DNA of 64,000 nucleotides, from the NCBI GenBank assembly GCA_963696315.1, contig CAVOJU010000030.1, positions 124,001 to 188,000 on the forward strand, written 5' to 3'. Source of the stretch: CAWKEY01 sp963696315 (GTDB lineage Bacteria; Pseudomonadota; Gammaproteobacteria; Methylococcales; Methylomonadaceae). The translations under genes were made by a program, and so were the position numbers. Under the pieces are notes generated by a model. It saw only the letters and a program-made list of their open reading frames with translations, had not been told where the DNA came from and did no database searches. Positions 37,435 through 46,311 of the stretch are shown one piece after another (positions within the stretch are counted from its first letter, which is position 1; every line of letters starts with the position of its first letter).

Positions 37435-37749
37435 TTAGTGATTGGAGCAGAAAACATCACGCATCATTTTGATAAGTTGCAGCATGCGTTCGTCGTCAAT
37501 GTAGTAAAAAACACGATTGGCTTCCTTTTTACTACCCAGAATGTTTTTTTCTCTAAGAATCGCCAGATGCTGAGAAATATTGCTCTGGCTGGTGCCAACC
37601 TGGTCAACAATGTCTTGTACACTGACAGAGTGAGTGCCGAGTACGCACAGTATTTTTAAACGCAAGGGATGAGACATGGCCTTTAAGCAGCGAGCCGCTC
37701 TGGCAATGTCGGCGTCATCATACAAAATGTCTTGATTTTTCGTTTCCAT
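37435..37749 (-). CDS. ArsR-family regulator, possibly persulfide-sensing
   Basis: 104 aa winged-helix repressor: MSHPLRLKILCVL helix, recognition helix TSQSNISQHLAILRE and a beta-wing ending RVFYYIDDE. The metal motif ELCVC of ArsR/SmtB is absent. Cys35 and Cys101 are 66 residues apart, the same spacing as the redox cysteines of the persulfide sensors BigR (42/108) and SqrR (41/107), as I recall those numbers. First gene of an apparent arsR-rhodanese-secB-gpsA run. The sensing role is an inference from cysteine placement and the rhodanese neighbour. Confidence 0.85.
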   Translation of the reverse strand: METKNQDILYDDADIARAARCLKAMSHPLRLKILCVLGTHSVSVQDIVDQVGTSQSNISQHLAILREKNILGSKKEANRVFYYIDDERMLQLIKMMRDVFCSNH

Positions 37750-37850
37750 AGGGCTGCTTGATGCTACTGGATTACTAGGTCTCTATTTTAACTAGAAGAA
37801 TTCACAAAAGAATTATTTATGCACAACTGTTGCTAATGTGTATTTGTTAA

Positions 37851-37856
37851 TATAAT
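37851..37856 (+). promoter_or_regulatory. Candidate -10 box for gpmI
   Basis: TATAAT with a possible TTGCTA 15 bases upstream (37830-37835), in the arsR-gpmI divergent spacer. A start near 37863 would leave a leader of about 160 bases containing the inverted repeat at 37873-37893. Confidence 0.4.
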
Positions 37857-37872
37857 GACTACTTGCTTAGGG

Positions 37873-37893
37873 ATTTTGCCACATTGGCAAAAT
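37873..37893. promoter_or_regulatory. Perfect 9-bp inverted repeat in the arsR-gpmI spacer
   Basis: ATTTTGCCA (37873-37881), CAT, TGGCAAAAT (37885-37893). The spacing and symmetry fit a dimeric winged-helix operator, perhaps of the adjacent ArsR-type protein; a leader hairpin of gpmI is the alternative. Confidence 0.5.
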
Positions 37894-38023
37894 ACAAAAA
37901 ACCAGTAAATCTTACAAAATGATACAGTATTTTAAACCGTTTTGGGTAACGGAGAATGCAACCGTCAATTCGTAAGCGCATTAATCAATGCAGGGTTTAT
38001 TTACTTTCGGGGATAAATAATAG

Positions 38024-39568
38024 ATGTTGAATCGACCAAAGCCATTAGTATTACTGATTCTTGACGGATTCGGCTACTCACGGGACACAAAATACAATGC
38101 CATTGCCATGGCGGAAACGCCCTGTTGGGACAGATTGCAAAGGGATTATCCCATGACCTTACTGAATTGTTCCGGTAACGTAGTCGGGTTGCCGGACGAG
38201 CAAATGGGTAACTCGGAAGTAGGGCATCTGCATATAGGTAGCGGCCGATATGTGCCTCAAGAACTGTCAAGAGTCGGCGATGCTATCAAGGACGGCAGTT
38301 TTTTTAGCAATCCCGTGCTGTGTCAGGCTGTTGATGATGCTAAAGCCAAAGACAAGGCGTTGCATGTTTTCGGCTTGTTATCGCCCGGCGGCGTGCACAG
38401 TCACGAAAGCCAGATTGCAGCAATGCTTGAGCTGGCGGCCAAGAGGGGTTTGAAAAAAATATATCTGCATGCCTTTTTGGATGGCCGGGATGTGCCGCCG
38501 CAAAGCGCAGGCTCTTCCATAGCCCTGATGGAGGCGAAATTTGCCGAACTGGGTGCTGGGCGAATTGCTTCAATCACGGGGCGCTTTTATGCGATGGACA
38601 GGGACAACCGCTGGGAGCGGGTCAAGCAGGCCTATGATCTGATTGCCAAGGGCGCTGCCAGTCATTATGCCGAGTCTGCCAGCCAGGCATTGGAAGCCGC
38701 CTATAGTCGCGGTGAAACCGATGAATTCGTGCTGCCGACGGCGATCACCGATGCTGCACATCCTGTAGTGGTGCTGGATCCTGAAGATTCTATCGTGTAC
38801 ATGAATTTTCGTGCGGATCGTGCCCGCGAGCTGTGCCGGGCACTGACGGAAACGCCGTTCGAGCCCTTTGACAGGGGGTGTGAGGCGCATAAAGGCTATT
38901 TTGCTACCCTGACGCAATATCATGAAGCCTTCGATTACAACGTGGTATTCCCGCCGATGGATGTCAAAAACGGATTGGGAGAGGTGTTATCCAATCTGGG
39001 CATGACCCAGTTAAGGCTGGCGGAAACCGAAAAATATGCGCATGTTACGTTTTTTCTAAATGGCGGCGTCGATACGCCGTTTCCTGGGGAAGATAGAATT
39101 TTAGTACCCTCACCAAAAGTCAGAACTTACGATCTGCAGCCGGAGATGAGCGCTCCGGAAGTGACTGATCACATGGTCGAAGCCATAACGGGCGGCAAAT
39201 ACGATGTCATTATCTGTAATTATGCCAATTGCGACATGGTCGGACATACAGGAGTGGTTGATGCGGCTATTTTGGCGGTGCAGGCGGTCGATGCGTCATT
39301 GGAACGCATAGTGGATGCCTTGCTGGCCGTTGGGGGGCGTATGCTGGTGACCGCCGATCATGGCAACATCGAACAAATGCGCGATGATGAATCGGGCCAG
39401 CCGCACACGGCGCATACCACAAACCAGGTGCCTCTGGTGTATGTCGGCGGTGATAAGCAGCTCATGAAGGGAGGCAGCCTGTCCGATCTTGCGCCGACTA
39501 TGCTGGCTATTTTAGGTGTTGAACAGCCTATTGAAATGACCGGCAAATCTCTGATCAAGTCAGCTTAG
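38024..39568 (+). CDS. gpmI: GpmI, cofactor-independent phosphoglycerate mutase
   Basis: Interconverts 3- and 2-phosphoglycerate in glycolysis/gluconeogenesis, Mn-dependent. 514 aa. LLILDGFGYS metal site, phosphoserine Ser64 in MGNSEVGH, DGRDVPP, TGRFYAMDRDNRW and the C-terminal TADHGNIEQM metal site. Followed by envC as in E. coli (gpmM-envC). Confidence 0.97.
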   Translation: MLNRPKPLVLLILDGFGYSRDTKYNAIAMAETPCWDRLQRDYPMTLLNCSGNVVGLPDEQMGNSEVGHLHIGSGRYVPQELSRVGDAIKDGSFFSNPVLCQAVDDAKAKDKALHVFGLLSPGGVHSHESQIAAMLELAAKRGLKKIYLHAFLDGRDVPPQSAGSSIALMEAKFAELGAGRIASITGRFYAMDRDNRWERVKQAYDLIAKGAASHYAESASQALEAAYSRGETDEFVLPTAITDAAHPVVVLDPEDSIVYMNFRADRARELCRALTETPFEPFDRGCEAHKGYFATLTQYHEAFDYNVVFPPMDVKNGLGEVLSNLGMTQLRLAETEKYAHVTFFLNGGVDTPFPGEDRILVPSPKVRTYDLQPEMSAPEVTDHMVEAITGGKYDVIICNYANCDMVGHTGVVDAAILAVQAVDASLERIVDALLAVGGRMLVTADHGNIEQMRDDESGQPHTAHTTNQVPLVYVGGDKQLMKGGSLSDLAPTMLAILGVEQPIEMTGKSLIKSA

Positions 39569-39575
39569 TCAAGGC

Positions 39576-40835
39576 ATGCGTAAGCGGATAGTTGTTTGTT
39601 TGCTGCTGAGTGCCGTCTGTATTCGCGAAGGTATTGCTGATGTTGAGCAACAAGCCAAGGAACTAAATGCGATTCAGGCAGGTATTAAGTCAATCTGGCA
39701 GAAAATGCAAAGCATTCAGTTGCAAAAAAAGACTATCCACACTCAGCTGGAAGAAATTGAAAACCGCTATGGGGAAACGGCAGCTGTGTTGAATACGCTT
39801 CGGGAACAGATTGAGCAAAAACGACAAAATCTCGTCAGTATTCACCAGCAGATGGAACAAAATCAGGATGAGATCAGCCGGCAAAGCAAGGCGCTGGCCG
39901 GGCAGATTAGATCGGCCTATGTGATGGGTCAAAAGGAAAAGCTCAAGCTCGTGCTCAATCAGGAAGATCCCGGGATGTTCAGCCGGATAATGGTATATTA
40001 CGATTATCTTACCAAGGCGCGCTTAAATAAACTGGCGGGCATTGAGGCAATTTTGCAGCGTCTGGGCCAGCTCGATCAGCAAAAGCAACAGGAAGCAGAA
40101 CAGCTCATGCAAGATATGGAGCAGGCAAAATCAGAACAGATCGTGCTTGAGGATGTCAGAAAGCAGAGAAATGAACTACTGGCGCAGTTAGGCCAGGAAT
40201 TTTCCAGCAATGAACAGGAACTCCAGCGTTTAAAAGAAAGCGAAAATAAACTGCAAAGCTTGATTGCTTCACTGCAGCAAGCCTCCGAGGAGAGCGCTTT
40301 TGCAGCAGCGGAAACCGAGGATGAAGAAAAGGCGGAAGCAGAATCCAATTCGCTAGTGCAGGGCGTTCCCGAGTCTGAGATGCAAGTTGCCAAAGAAAAA
40401 GATAATACAGCTGAACTCAAAACGGAGTTTATATCTGCGAAGGGCGATTTTCCGGCGCTTAAAGGCAAATTACCCTGGCCTGTGTCAGGCAGGCTGGCAC
40501 AAAAATTCGGCAGCCCTCGCCTGGAGAGCCGCTGGGATGGAGTTTTAATCGATGCCGGAGAAGGTACGGCAATTCGCGCAGTGACCAGCGGCAAGGTGGT
40601 TTACGCACAATGGCTGCGAGGCTATGGTTTATTGACTATTATTGATCACGGTAAAGGTTTTATGACGCTGTATGCTTTTAACCAAAGTCTGTACAAGAAA
40701 ATGGGTGATTGGGTAGAGTCCGGTGACGTGATTGCTGCTGTAGGACAAAGCGGCGGGCGCAGCCAGCCGGGCTTATATTTTGGAATACGCAAGAAAGGCA
40801 TCGCAGTTGATCCTATGGAATGGTGCCGGAAATAA
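39576..40835 (+). CDS. envC: EnvC-like murein hydrolase activator
   Basis: 419 aa: signal peptide (about residues 1-20), long coiled coil (about 22-240) rich in Gln/Glu/Lys, acidic linker, and a C-terminal LytM/M23 domain (about 290-415). The zinc ligands of active M23 peptidases are replaced (DAGEGTAIRA in place of the first His motif, LYFGIRKKG in place of an HxH strand). It therefore probably activates amidases at the septum, as EnvC does, instead of cutting peptidoglycan itself. Between gpmI and ctpA. Confidence 0.9.
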   Translation: MRKRIVVCLLLSAVCIREGIADVEQQAKELNAIQAGIKSIWQKMQSIQLQKKTIHTQLEEIENRYGETAAVLNTLREQIEQKRQNLVSIHQQMEQNQDEISRQSKALAGQIRSAYVMGQKEKLKLVLNQEDPGMFSRIMVYYDYLTKARLNKLAGIEAILQRLGQLDQQKQQEAEQLMQDMEQAKSEQIVLEDVRKQRNELLAQLGQEFSSNEQELQRLKESENKLQSLIASLQQASEESAFAAAETEDEEKAEAESNSLVQGVPESEMQVAKEKDNTAELKTEFISAKGDFPALKGKLPWPVSGRLAQKFGSPRLESRWDGVLIDAGEGTAIRAVTSGKVVYAQWLRGYGLLTIIDHGKGFMTLYAFNQSLYKKMGDWVESGDVIAAVGQSGGRSQPGLYFGIRKKGIAVDPMEWCRK

Positions 40836-40904
40836 GTGGCGATCAATACGGTTAATAGCAATATGATCATTTTAGGAAATCAAGTAGTTGGAGTTTTAAG
40901 GCAC

Positions 40905-42218
40905 ATGCTAAAAAAGAAAAATTTGTTTATTTTGTCCATGGGCATGCTCTTGGGTGTTTTTATTGCCACCTGCGGCAGTGTCTTCGCCGATTTGGATAAA
41001 GTAGAAACCCCTGTGGCTGATACAGAAACACTGCCTTTTGAAGATCTGCGCACCTTTACAGAAATTTTTGGGCGCATCAAAAGAGATTATGTCGAGCCAG
41101 TTTCGGATAAAAAATTGCTCGAAGATGCGATCAGAGGCATGCTGAGCGGGCTCGATCCGCATTCGGCCTATCTGGTGGCAGAGGAATATCAGGAGCTAAA
41201 AGAAGGTACGACAGGACAGTTTGGCGGCCTCGGTATTGAGGTGACCATGGAAAACGGCTTTGTTAAAGTGGTTTCGCCCATTGATGATACGCCCGCGCAA
41301 AAAGCCGGTATAAAAACCGGCGATCTGATAGTCAAGCTGGATGATTTGCCGGTCAAAGGTATGGCCTTGAATGATGCGGTCAAGATTATGCGAGGCCCGC
41401 CGGGCAGCAAAATCCTGCTCACCATTGTTCGTGAAGGTGCGGAAGCGCCGTTAAAAATAACCATCACGCGCGACATCATTAAAGTTAAAAGCGTGAAGAG
41501 CCGGATGCTGGAGAAGGGGTATGGTTACATTCGCATCAGCAGTTTCCAATCCGGAACTGGCGACAATCTTAAGCAAGGTATTGCCCAGCTGAAAAAAGAA
41601 AATGGCGGCAATTTAAAGGGCTTGGTGCTCGATTTGAGAAACAATCCTGGCGGTGTATTGAATGCAGCGGTTGAAGTCAGTGATGCCTTTATAAGGAGCG
41701 GGCTCATTGTTTATACCGAAGGCCGTATTGAGAATTCAGAAATGCGCTTTAATGCGGCTCCTGACGATCTTCTCGATGGGGCAAATATGGTTGTGCTGAT
41801 TAATGCCGGCTCGGCATCTGCCTCCGAGATTGTTGCGGGCGCCCTGCAGGATCAAAAACGTGCGGTCATTATGGGCGAAAAGTCCTTCGGTAAAGGCTCG
41901 GTGCAAACGATACTGCCGACGACTAATGGCGCCGCGGTAAAACTGACCACGGCCCGTTACTACACCCCTTCAGGGCGATCAATACAGGCCGAAGGCATTG
42001 AACCCGATATTACCCTGGCGCGGGTAAAGCTGGAGTCGTTGGACAAGACTGAATTCAAGCCGGTCAAGGAAGCTGATTTATCCCATCATTTGGAAAACGG
42101 CAAGAAAGAGCAGAAAGAACTGAGTCTTGAGGAAGATAAAGAAGCCTTGGATACGCAGGATTATCCCTTGTACCAAGCGCTGACCTTGTTAAAAGGCATT
42201 AGCATTATCAGGAAGTAA
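40905..42218 (+). CDS. ctpA: CtpA-type carboxyl-terminal processing protease (S41)
   Basis: Periplasmic serine protease. The frame extends to a GTG at 40836, but the ATG at 40905 (437 aa) gives a clean signal peptide (positively charged KKK, hydrophobic core, cleavage near FA-DLD). A PDZ domain (about residues 95-165, GGLGIEV) precedes the S41 core with LDLRNNPGG, catalytic Ser in INAGSASASE and Lys in EKSFGKGS. The C-terminus is charged. Downstream of envC, a common arrangement. Confidence 0.94.
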   Translation: MLKKKNLFILSMGMLLGVFIATCGSVFADLDKVETPVADTETLPFEDLRTFTEIFGRIKRDYVEPVSDKKLLEDAIRGMLSGLDPHSAYLVAEEYQELKEGTTGQFGGLGIEVTMENGFVKVVSPIDDTPAQKAGIKTGDLIVKLDDLPVKGMALNDAVKIMRGPPGSKILLTIVREGAEAPLKITITRDIIKVKSVKSRMLEKGYGYIRISSFQSGTGDNLKQGIAQLKKENGGNLKGLVLDLRNNPGGVLNAAVEVSDAFIRSGLIVYTEGRIENSEMRFNAAPDDLLDGANMVVLINAGSASASEIVAGALQDQKRAVIMGEKSFGKGSVQTILPTTNGAAVKLTTARYYTPSGRSIQAEGIEPDITLARVKLESLDKTEFKPVKEADLSHHLENGKKEQKELSLEEDKEALDTQDYPLYQALTLLKGISIIRK

Positions 42219-42280
42219 AGCCGGGGTGCTCATCAAGACATGAGCGTTGGCTGATTAAATTACAGTGATGCTTTGTTAAC

Positions 42281-42323
42281 AAAACCAGCCGCGGCAACAC
42301 AGATGTTTGCCGCGGCTGGTTTT
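42281..42323 (+). terminator. Rho-independent terminator after ctpA
   Basis: AAAACCAGCCGCGGCAA (42281-42297) pairs perfectly with 42307-42323, followed by a T-run to 42326. The A-rich left side may also let it work from the other strand. Confidence 0.92.
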
Positions 42324-42562
42324 TTTATGCGCCCGATTTTGTGGTGCTGATAGCTTGAGTTTAAACAGCTTGTAGATTTCAGAGCAAATTCATGCGCACG
42401 GACGGGCTATTAGGCACATAAGCTTTAAGAATTCAGTGTATTGAAATGCAGGTAAGCGGTTTTTTGATAGTTAGCGGAAAAACAATTGAATTGACGTGTC
42501 GCCTTCGCCGGGCTGAGTTCAGTGGACTTGCGGAGCAGGCTAAAGATTGGGCATTTAAGAAA

Positions 42563-42598
42563 AAGCCGGGGGCGCGCTGCTCTTGCGCCCCTGGCCTT
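42563..42598 (-). terminator. Rho-independent terminator of the cysI-DUF934 operon
   Basis: GC-rich imperfect hairpin (AAGCCGGGGGCGC with GCGCCCCTGGCCTT); on the - strand it is followed by a T-run. Located 15 bases past the DUF934 stop. Confidence 0.85.
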
Positions 42599-42612
42599 CT
42601 GTCTGTTGCAGA

Positions 42613-43065
42613 TTAGTTAATGGATTGTTGATAATTGACCGTGAAGTCATTCAGTGCAGAAAGCGCGACGGGCAGATCTTCCGCTTTTGCAAAATTAAAT
42701 GCGTTGACGCCCACACGCGATAAGTAATATGCCTGATCAGGCAGGCATTGGCCGCTGGCCCTGAGTTCCCCCTGGTAATGATAGCGCCTACGCAGCAGCC
42801 AGGCATGAGAAAAACAGCGGCCATCACCAAAAGAGGGAAAATTCAATTCTATGAGTTGAATGTCTTTGAGGTCGTCGGCAATGTCTGCCACTGAGTCGGC
42901 AGGTGCAAGCCTTACGCCCACTTTGCCGTCATGGTTCAGTAACACAGGTTTGTCCTTTTTCCATCGGGCCAGTGAAACACAGATGTCGCCGGCTTTGAGT
43001 TCGGCATCGTCTTCAACATAGCTCCAGGTGTCGTCAATAATCTGTTTGTCTTTAATGATCTGCAT
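42613..43065 (-). CDS. DUF934 protein linked to sulfite reductase
   Basis: 150 aa, soluble, no cysteine motif for a cluster. DUF934 proteins are habitually encoded directly after siroheme sulfite reductases in proteobacteria and are thought to assist sulfite reduction; the biochemical role is unproven. Its start lies within the last codons of cysI (14-base overlap), which implies translational coupling. Confidence 0.85.
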   Translation of the reverse strand: MQIIKDKQIIDDTWSYVEDDAELKAGDICVSLARWKKDKPVLLNHDGKVGVRLAPADSVADIADDLKDIQLIELNFPSFGDGRCFSHAWLLRRRYHYQGELRASGQCLPDQAYYLSRVGVNAFNFAKAEDLPVALSALNDFTVNYQQSIN

Positions 43066-44704
43066 AGACTTGCTCTTTGAATGGGGTAATGCCTACCCGT
43101 TTTACCATGTCCAGGAATGATTCTTCGTTCAGACGCTGCTGTACATAAACATCGAGAATGGTGGTAATGGCTTTTGTCACATCCTGTTTCGCCAGGGAGG
43201 GGCCGAGCCGCTCGCCGATGGCCGCTTCGTTTTCAGATGAGCCTCCCAAGGTTAGTTGGTACCATTCGGTACCTTTTTTATCTACACCTAGGATGCCGAT
43301 ATGGCCGACACTTTGATGTGCGCAGCCGTTCATGCAGCCGGACATGTTGATTTTCAGATCGCCGATGTCGTGGATATAATCCATGTTATCTAGGGCCTGG
43401 TTGATCTCTTTGGCGATGCCGATAGAGCTGGCATTGGCGAGCGAGCAAAAATCAAGGCCCGGGCAGCAAATCATGTCGGTGACGGTGCCGATATTAGGTG
43501 TGGCCAGTTGCAGTGCGTCTAGCTTTTGCCAGAGCGTGTATAGATTACTGTGTTTGACATCGGCTAATACCAGATTTTGCCGATGGGTGGTGCGGATTTC
43601 GCCGAAGCTATAAATATCTGCCAAATCTGCAATGGCGTCGAGTTGCGCATCGGTAATGTCGCCTGGAGGCGAGTCCGGTGCTTTTAAGGACAGGAATACG
43701 GCGCGATAGCCCGCTATTTTATGATCGACAGTATTATGTTTAAGCCAGGTGGCAAAATTCGGATTATCCTGGAGTCGAGCATCAAGACTGCTGTCATTCG
43801 AAGCCGATACCTCATAAGCAGGGGGAGCAAACTGCGCCTTCATGGCTTCAATGCGATCAGCGCTGAGTTCCAGATCCGCTTTGATGAGTTGCCATTCTTG
43901 CTCAACCAGTTTAGCGAACGCTTCCAGGCCGGTTTCTTTAACCAGGATTTTAATGCGGGCCTTGTATTTGTTGTCGCGGCGTCCAAACAGATTGTAAATC
44001 CGCACAATCGCTTCCAGATAAGACAGTAAATGCTTCTTTTCCAGAAAAGGTCTAATAACTTGGCCTATGATGGGCGTGCGACCCAGTCCGCCGCCAACCA
44101 GCACTTCAAAGCCGGTTTCGCCGTGGTCGTTTTTGACCAGATGCAAACCAATGTCGTGCACTTGCGTGGCGGCACGGTCATGTGTTGCACCACTAACGGC
44201 AATCTTGAATTTGCGGGGTAAATAGGCAAATTCAGGGTGCAGAATGGTCCATTGGCGGATTATTTCGCAATAGGGACGAGGATCTTCGATTTCATCAACA
44301 CAGACGCCGGCCAGGTGATCGGATGTGGTGTTTCTCATGCAATTGCCGCTGGTCTGGATGGCATGCATTTGTACGCTGGCCAAGTCGGCGAGAATATCGG
44401 GCACTGTTTCCAGTTTCGGCCAGTTATACTGAATGTTTTGACGAGTGGTTACGTGGCAATAATTTTTGTCGTATTTTCGGGCAATATGAGCCAGCATGCG
44501 CACTTGTTTGGAAGAAAGCAGGCCGTAAGGTACCGCAACTCGCAGCATGGGAGCGTGCGTTTGAATGTAAAGACCATTCATTAACCGCAAGGCGCGAAAT
44601 TGATCCTCAGAAAGTTCGCCCTTCAAAAATCGCTCGGTTTGCCCCCTGAATTGGGCAACGCGCTCCTCAATCAAGGTTTGGTCGGTGTCGTTATACTGGT
44701 ACAT
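43052..44704 (-). CDS. cysI: CysI-type siroheme/4Fe-4S sulfite reductase
   Basis: 550 aa nitrite/sulfite reductase hemoprotein. Siroheme-cluster ligands are C-x5-C within CCPGLDFC and C-x3-C in CMNGC near residue 455; THAPMLRVAVPYG and TTRQNIQYNW are in the substrate-side domain. Coupling with DUF934 favours assimilatory sulfite reduction over nitrite. No CysJ flavoprotein is adjacent, so the electron donor may be ferredoxin or encoded elsewhere. Confidence 0.9.
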   Translation of the reverse strand: MYQYNDTDQTLIEERVAQFRGQTERFLKGELSEDQFRALRLMNGLYIQTHAPMLRVAVPYGLLSSKQVRMLAHIARKYDKNYCHVTTRQNIQYNWPKLETVPDILADLASVQMHAIQTSGNCMRNTTSDHLAGVCVDEIEDPRPYCEIIRQWTILHPEFAYLPRKFKIAVSGATHDRAATQVHDIGLHLVKNDHGETGFEVLVGGGLGRTPIIGQVIRPFLEKKHLLSYLEAIVRIYNLFGRRDNKYKARIKILVKETGLEAFAKLVEQEWQLIKADLELSADRIEAMKAQFAPPAYEVSASNDSSLDARLQDNPNFATWLKHNTVDHKIAGYRAVFLSLKAPDSPPGDITDAQLDAIADLADIYSFGEIRTTHRQNLVLADVKHSNLYTLWQKLDALQLATPNIGTVTDMICCPGLDFCSLANASSIGIAKEINQALDNMDYIHDIGDLKINMSGCMNGCAHQSVGHIGILGVDKKGTEWYQLTLGGSSENEAAIGERLGPSLAKQDVTKAITTILDVYVQQRLNEESFLDMVKRVGITPFKEQVYADH

Positions 44705-44865
44705 AAAGTTGGAATTTTGTGCTTGTCAAGCGAGAAATCATGGCTGTTCATCATATACTGGGAGCCATAAAATGACAAAATTTATTGTATGGTGATAACA
44801 TTGGCGGTTGAAGTTTAATAAAAAAGTTCAATTTGTTTTATAAAGAAAATTTGGGGGATATTTAG

Positions 44866-46224
44866 GTGCGATTTTTAGTTGTCTTGTTATCGATATTGTT
44901 GTTGCCGGAAATGGCAATGGCCGGAGGCTTTGAGAGTCTCGGTCTGACCGGCACAGAGCGTGGTATTTATACGGTTCTGATTTTTATTATCGCCTATGGC
45001 TTTGTCATGACCGAAGAATTTACGCATCTGCGTAAATCCAAGCCGGTTATTTTGGCTTCCGGCATCATTTGGGCGCACGCGGCGATTCTAGCGTCTCAGG
45101 CGGGCGTATCAACCGAGGCCATGCATGAGGCTTTTGAATACAATTTAAAGGAATATGCCGAGTTGATGCTGTTTTTGCTGGTAGCGATGACTTATATCAA
45201 CGCCATGGCGGAGCGTAATGTGTTTGAAGCCTTGCGATCCTGGCTGGTCAGAAGACAGTTTGGCTACCGTAAATTGTTCATTATTACCGGAGTGATTACG
45301 TTTTTCTTGTCGGCTGTAGCTGACAACTTGACTGCCGCTTTATTGGTGGGCGCCGTAGTGATGGCGGTAGGGGTGAATAATGCAAAATTTGTTAGCATCG
45401 GTTTTGTAAACCTGGTGGTGGCGGCCAACGCCGGCGGTGCGTTTTGTCCTTTTGGCGATATTACCACGCTGATGGTCTGGCAGGCAGAATATGCCGAGTT
45501 CTTTGATTTCTTCAAGTTGTTTATTCCATCACTGGTCAATTATGCGGTGCCGGCGGCGGTTATGTACTTTGCCGTACCGGATGAGCAACCCGAAGCCTCT
45601 AGTGAAGAGGCGGTGCAGTTAAAGCCCGGCGCTATTCAGATTTGTGTGATGTTCCTGCTGACCATAGTGACGGCGGTCAGTTTTAAACAGGTTCTGCATT
45701 TGCCTCCATTTATGGGCATGATGGTGGGTTTGTCGGTGTTGATGATTTTTGGCTACCATTTAAACCGGCACTATAGTATTGAAGGAGAAAATGGCTTTGA
45801 TATTTTCAACAAAGTTCGTCATGCCGAATGGGATACCTTGCTGTTTTTCTTTGGTGTGGTGTTTGCAGTCGGTGGTTTAGGTTATATCGGTTATCTGGAA
45901 CTGCTGTCGGGTGCCATGTATGATGGCCTGGGTGCGACCACTGCGAATATTTTGGTGGGTGTGATTTCAGCGATTGTTGACAACATTCCTGTGATGTTTG
46001 CGGTATTGAACATGAATCTGGACATGGATTTGTATCAGTGGTTATTGGTCACTTTAACGGCGGGGGTTGGGGGATCATTGTTATCTGTAGGATCTGCGGC
46101 GGGCGTGGCCTTAATGGGGCAGTCTGATCACAAATATACGTTCTTCAGTCATTTAAAATGGACTCCTGCGATTGCGGCGGGTTACGTGGCGAGTATTTTT
46201 ACGCATTATCTGATTAATGGTTGA
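44866..46224 (+). CDS. nhaD: NhaD-type Na+/H+ antiporter
   Basis: 452 aa inner-membrane antiporter with an N-terminal cleavable or anchor segment (to about residue 19) and about twelve hydrophobic helices. ADNLTAALLVGA and the AFCPFGDITTLM region, together with VDNIPVMFAVLN, are NhaD/arsenite-permease-superfamily ion-path motifs. The start is GTG with GGGGGAT eight bases upstream. It would export Na+ in alkaline or salty conditions. Confidence 0.92.
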   Translation: MRFLVVLLSILLLPEMAMAGGFESLGLTGTERGIYTVLIFIIAYGFVMTEEFTHLRKSKPVILASGIIWAHAAILASQAGVSTEAMHEAFEYNLKEYAELMLFLLVAMTYINAMAERNVFEALRSWLVRRQFGYRKLFIITGVITFFLSAVADNLTAALLVGAVVMAVGVNNAKFVSIGFVNLVVAANAGGAFCPFGDITTLMVWQAEYAEFFDFFKLFIPSLVNYAVPAAVMYFAVPDEQPEASSEEAVQLKPGAIQICVMFLLTIVTAVSFKQVLHLPPFMGMMVGLSVLMIFGYHLNRHYSIEGENGFDIFNKVRHAEWDTLLFFFGVVFAVGGLGYIGYLELLSGAMYDGLGATTANILVGVISAIVDNIPVMFAVLNMNLDMDLYQWLLVTLTAGVGGSLLSVGSAAGVALMGQSDHKYTFFSHLKWTPAIAAGYVASIFTHYLING

Positions 46225-46311
46225 TGACTTAGATGAGCGTCGGGCTTTTTGTCCGGCGCTCAGCACTGTGCAGTGTCGATATGGTTTGTGCATTTGTGTA
46301 CCGGGGTTGGC

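Larger units (their letters stand above)
42219..42612. other. Convergent intergenic region with two terminators
   Basis: 394 bases between the converging ctpA and DUF934 genes. It holds the ctpA terminator (42281-42323) and the cysI-operon terminator (42563-42598). I see no gene or repeat in the 236 bases between them. Confidence 0.6.

Noticed and set aside
44705..44865. Cation riboswitch ahead of nhaD
   Set aside because: The A/T-rich leader shows no conserved riboswitch core that I can recognise; only the ribosome binding site is clear.
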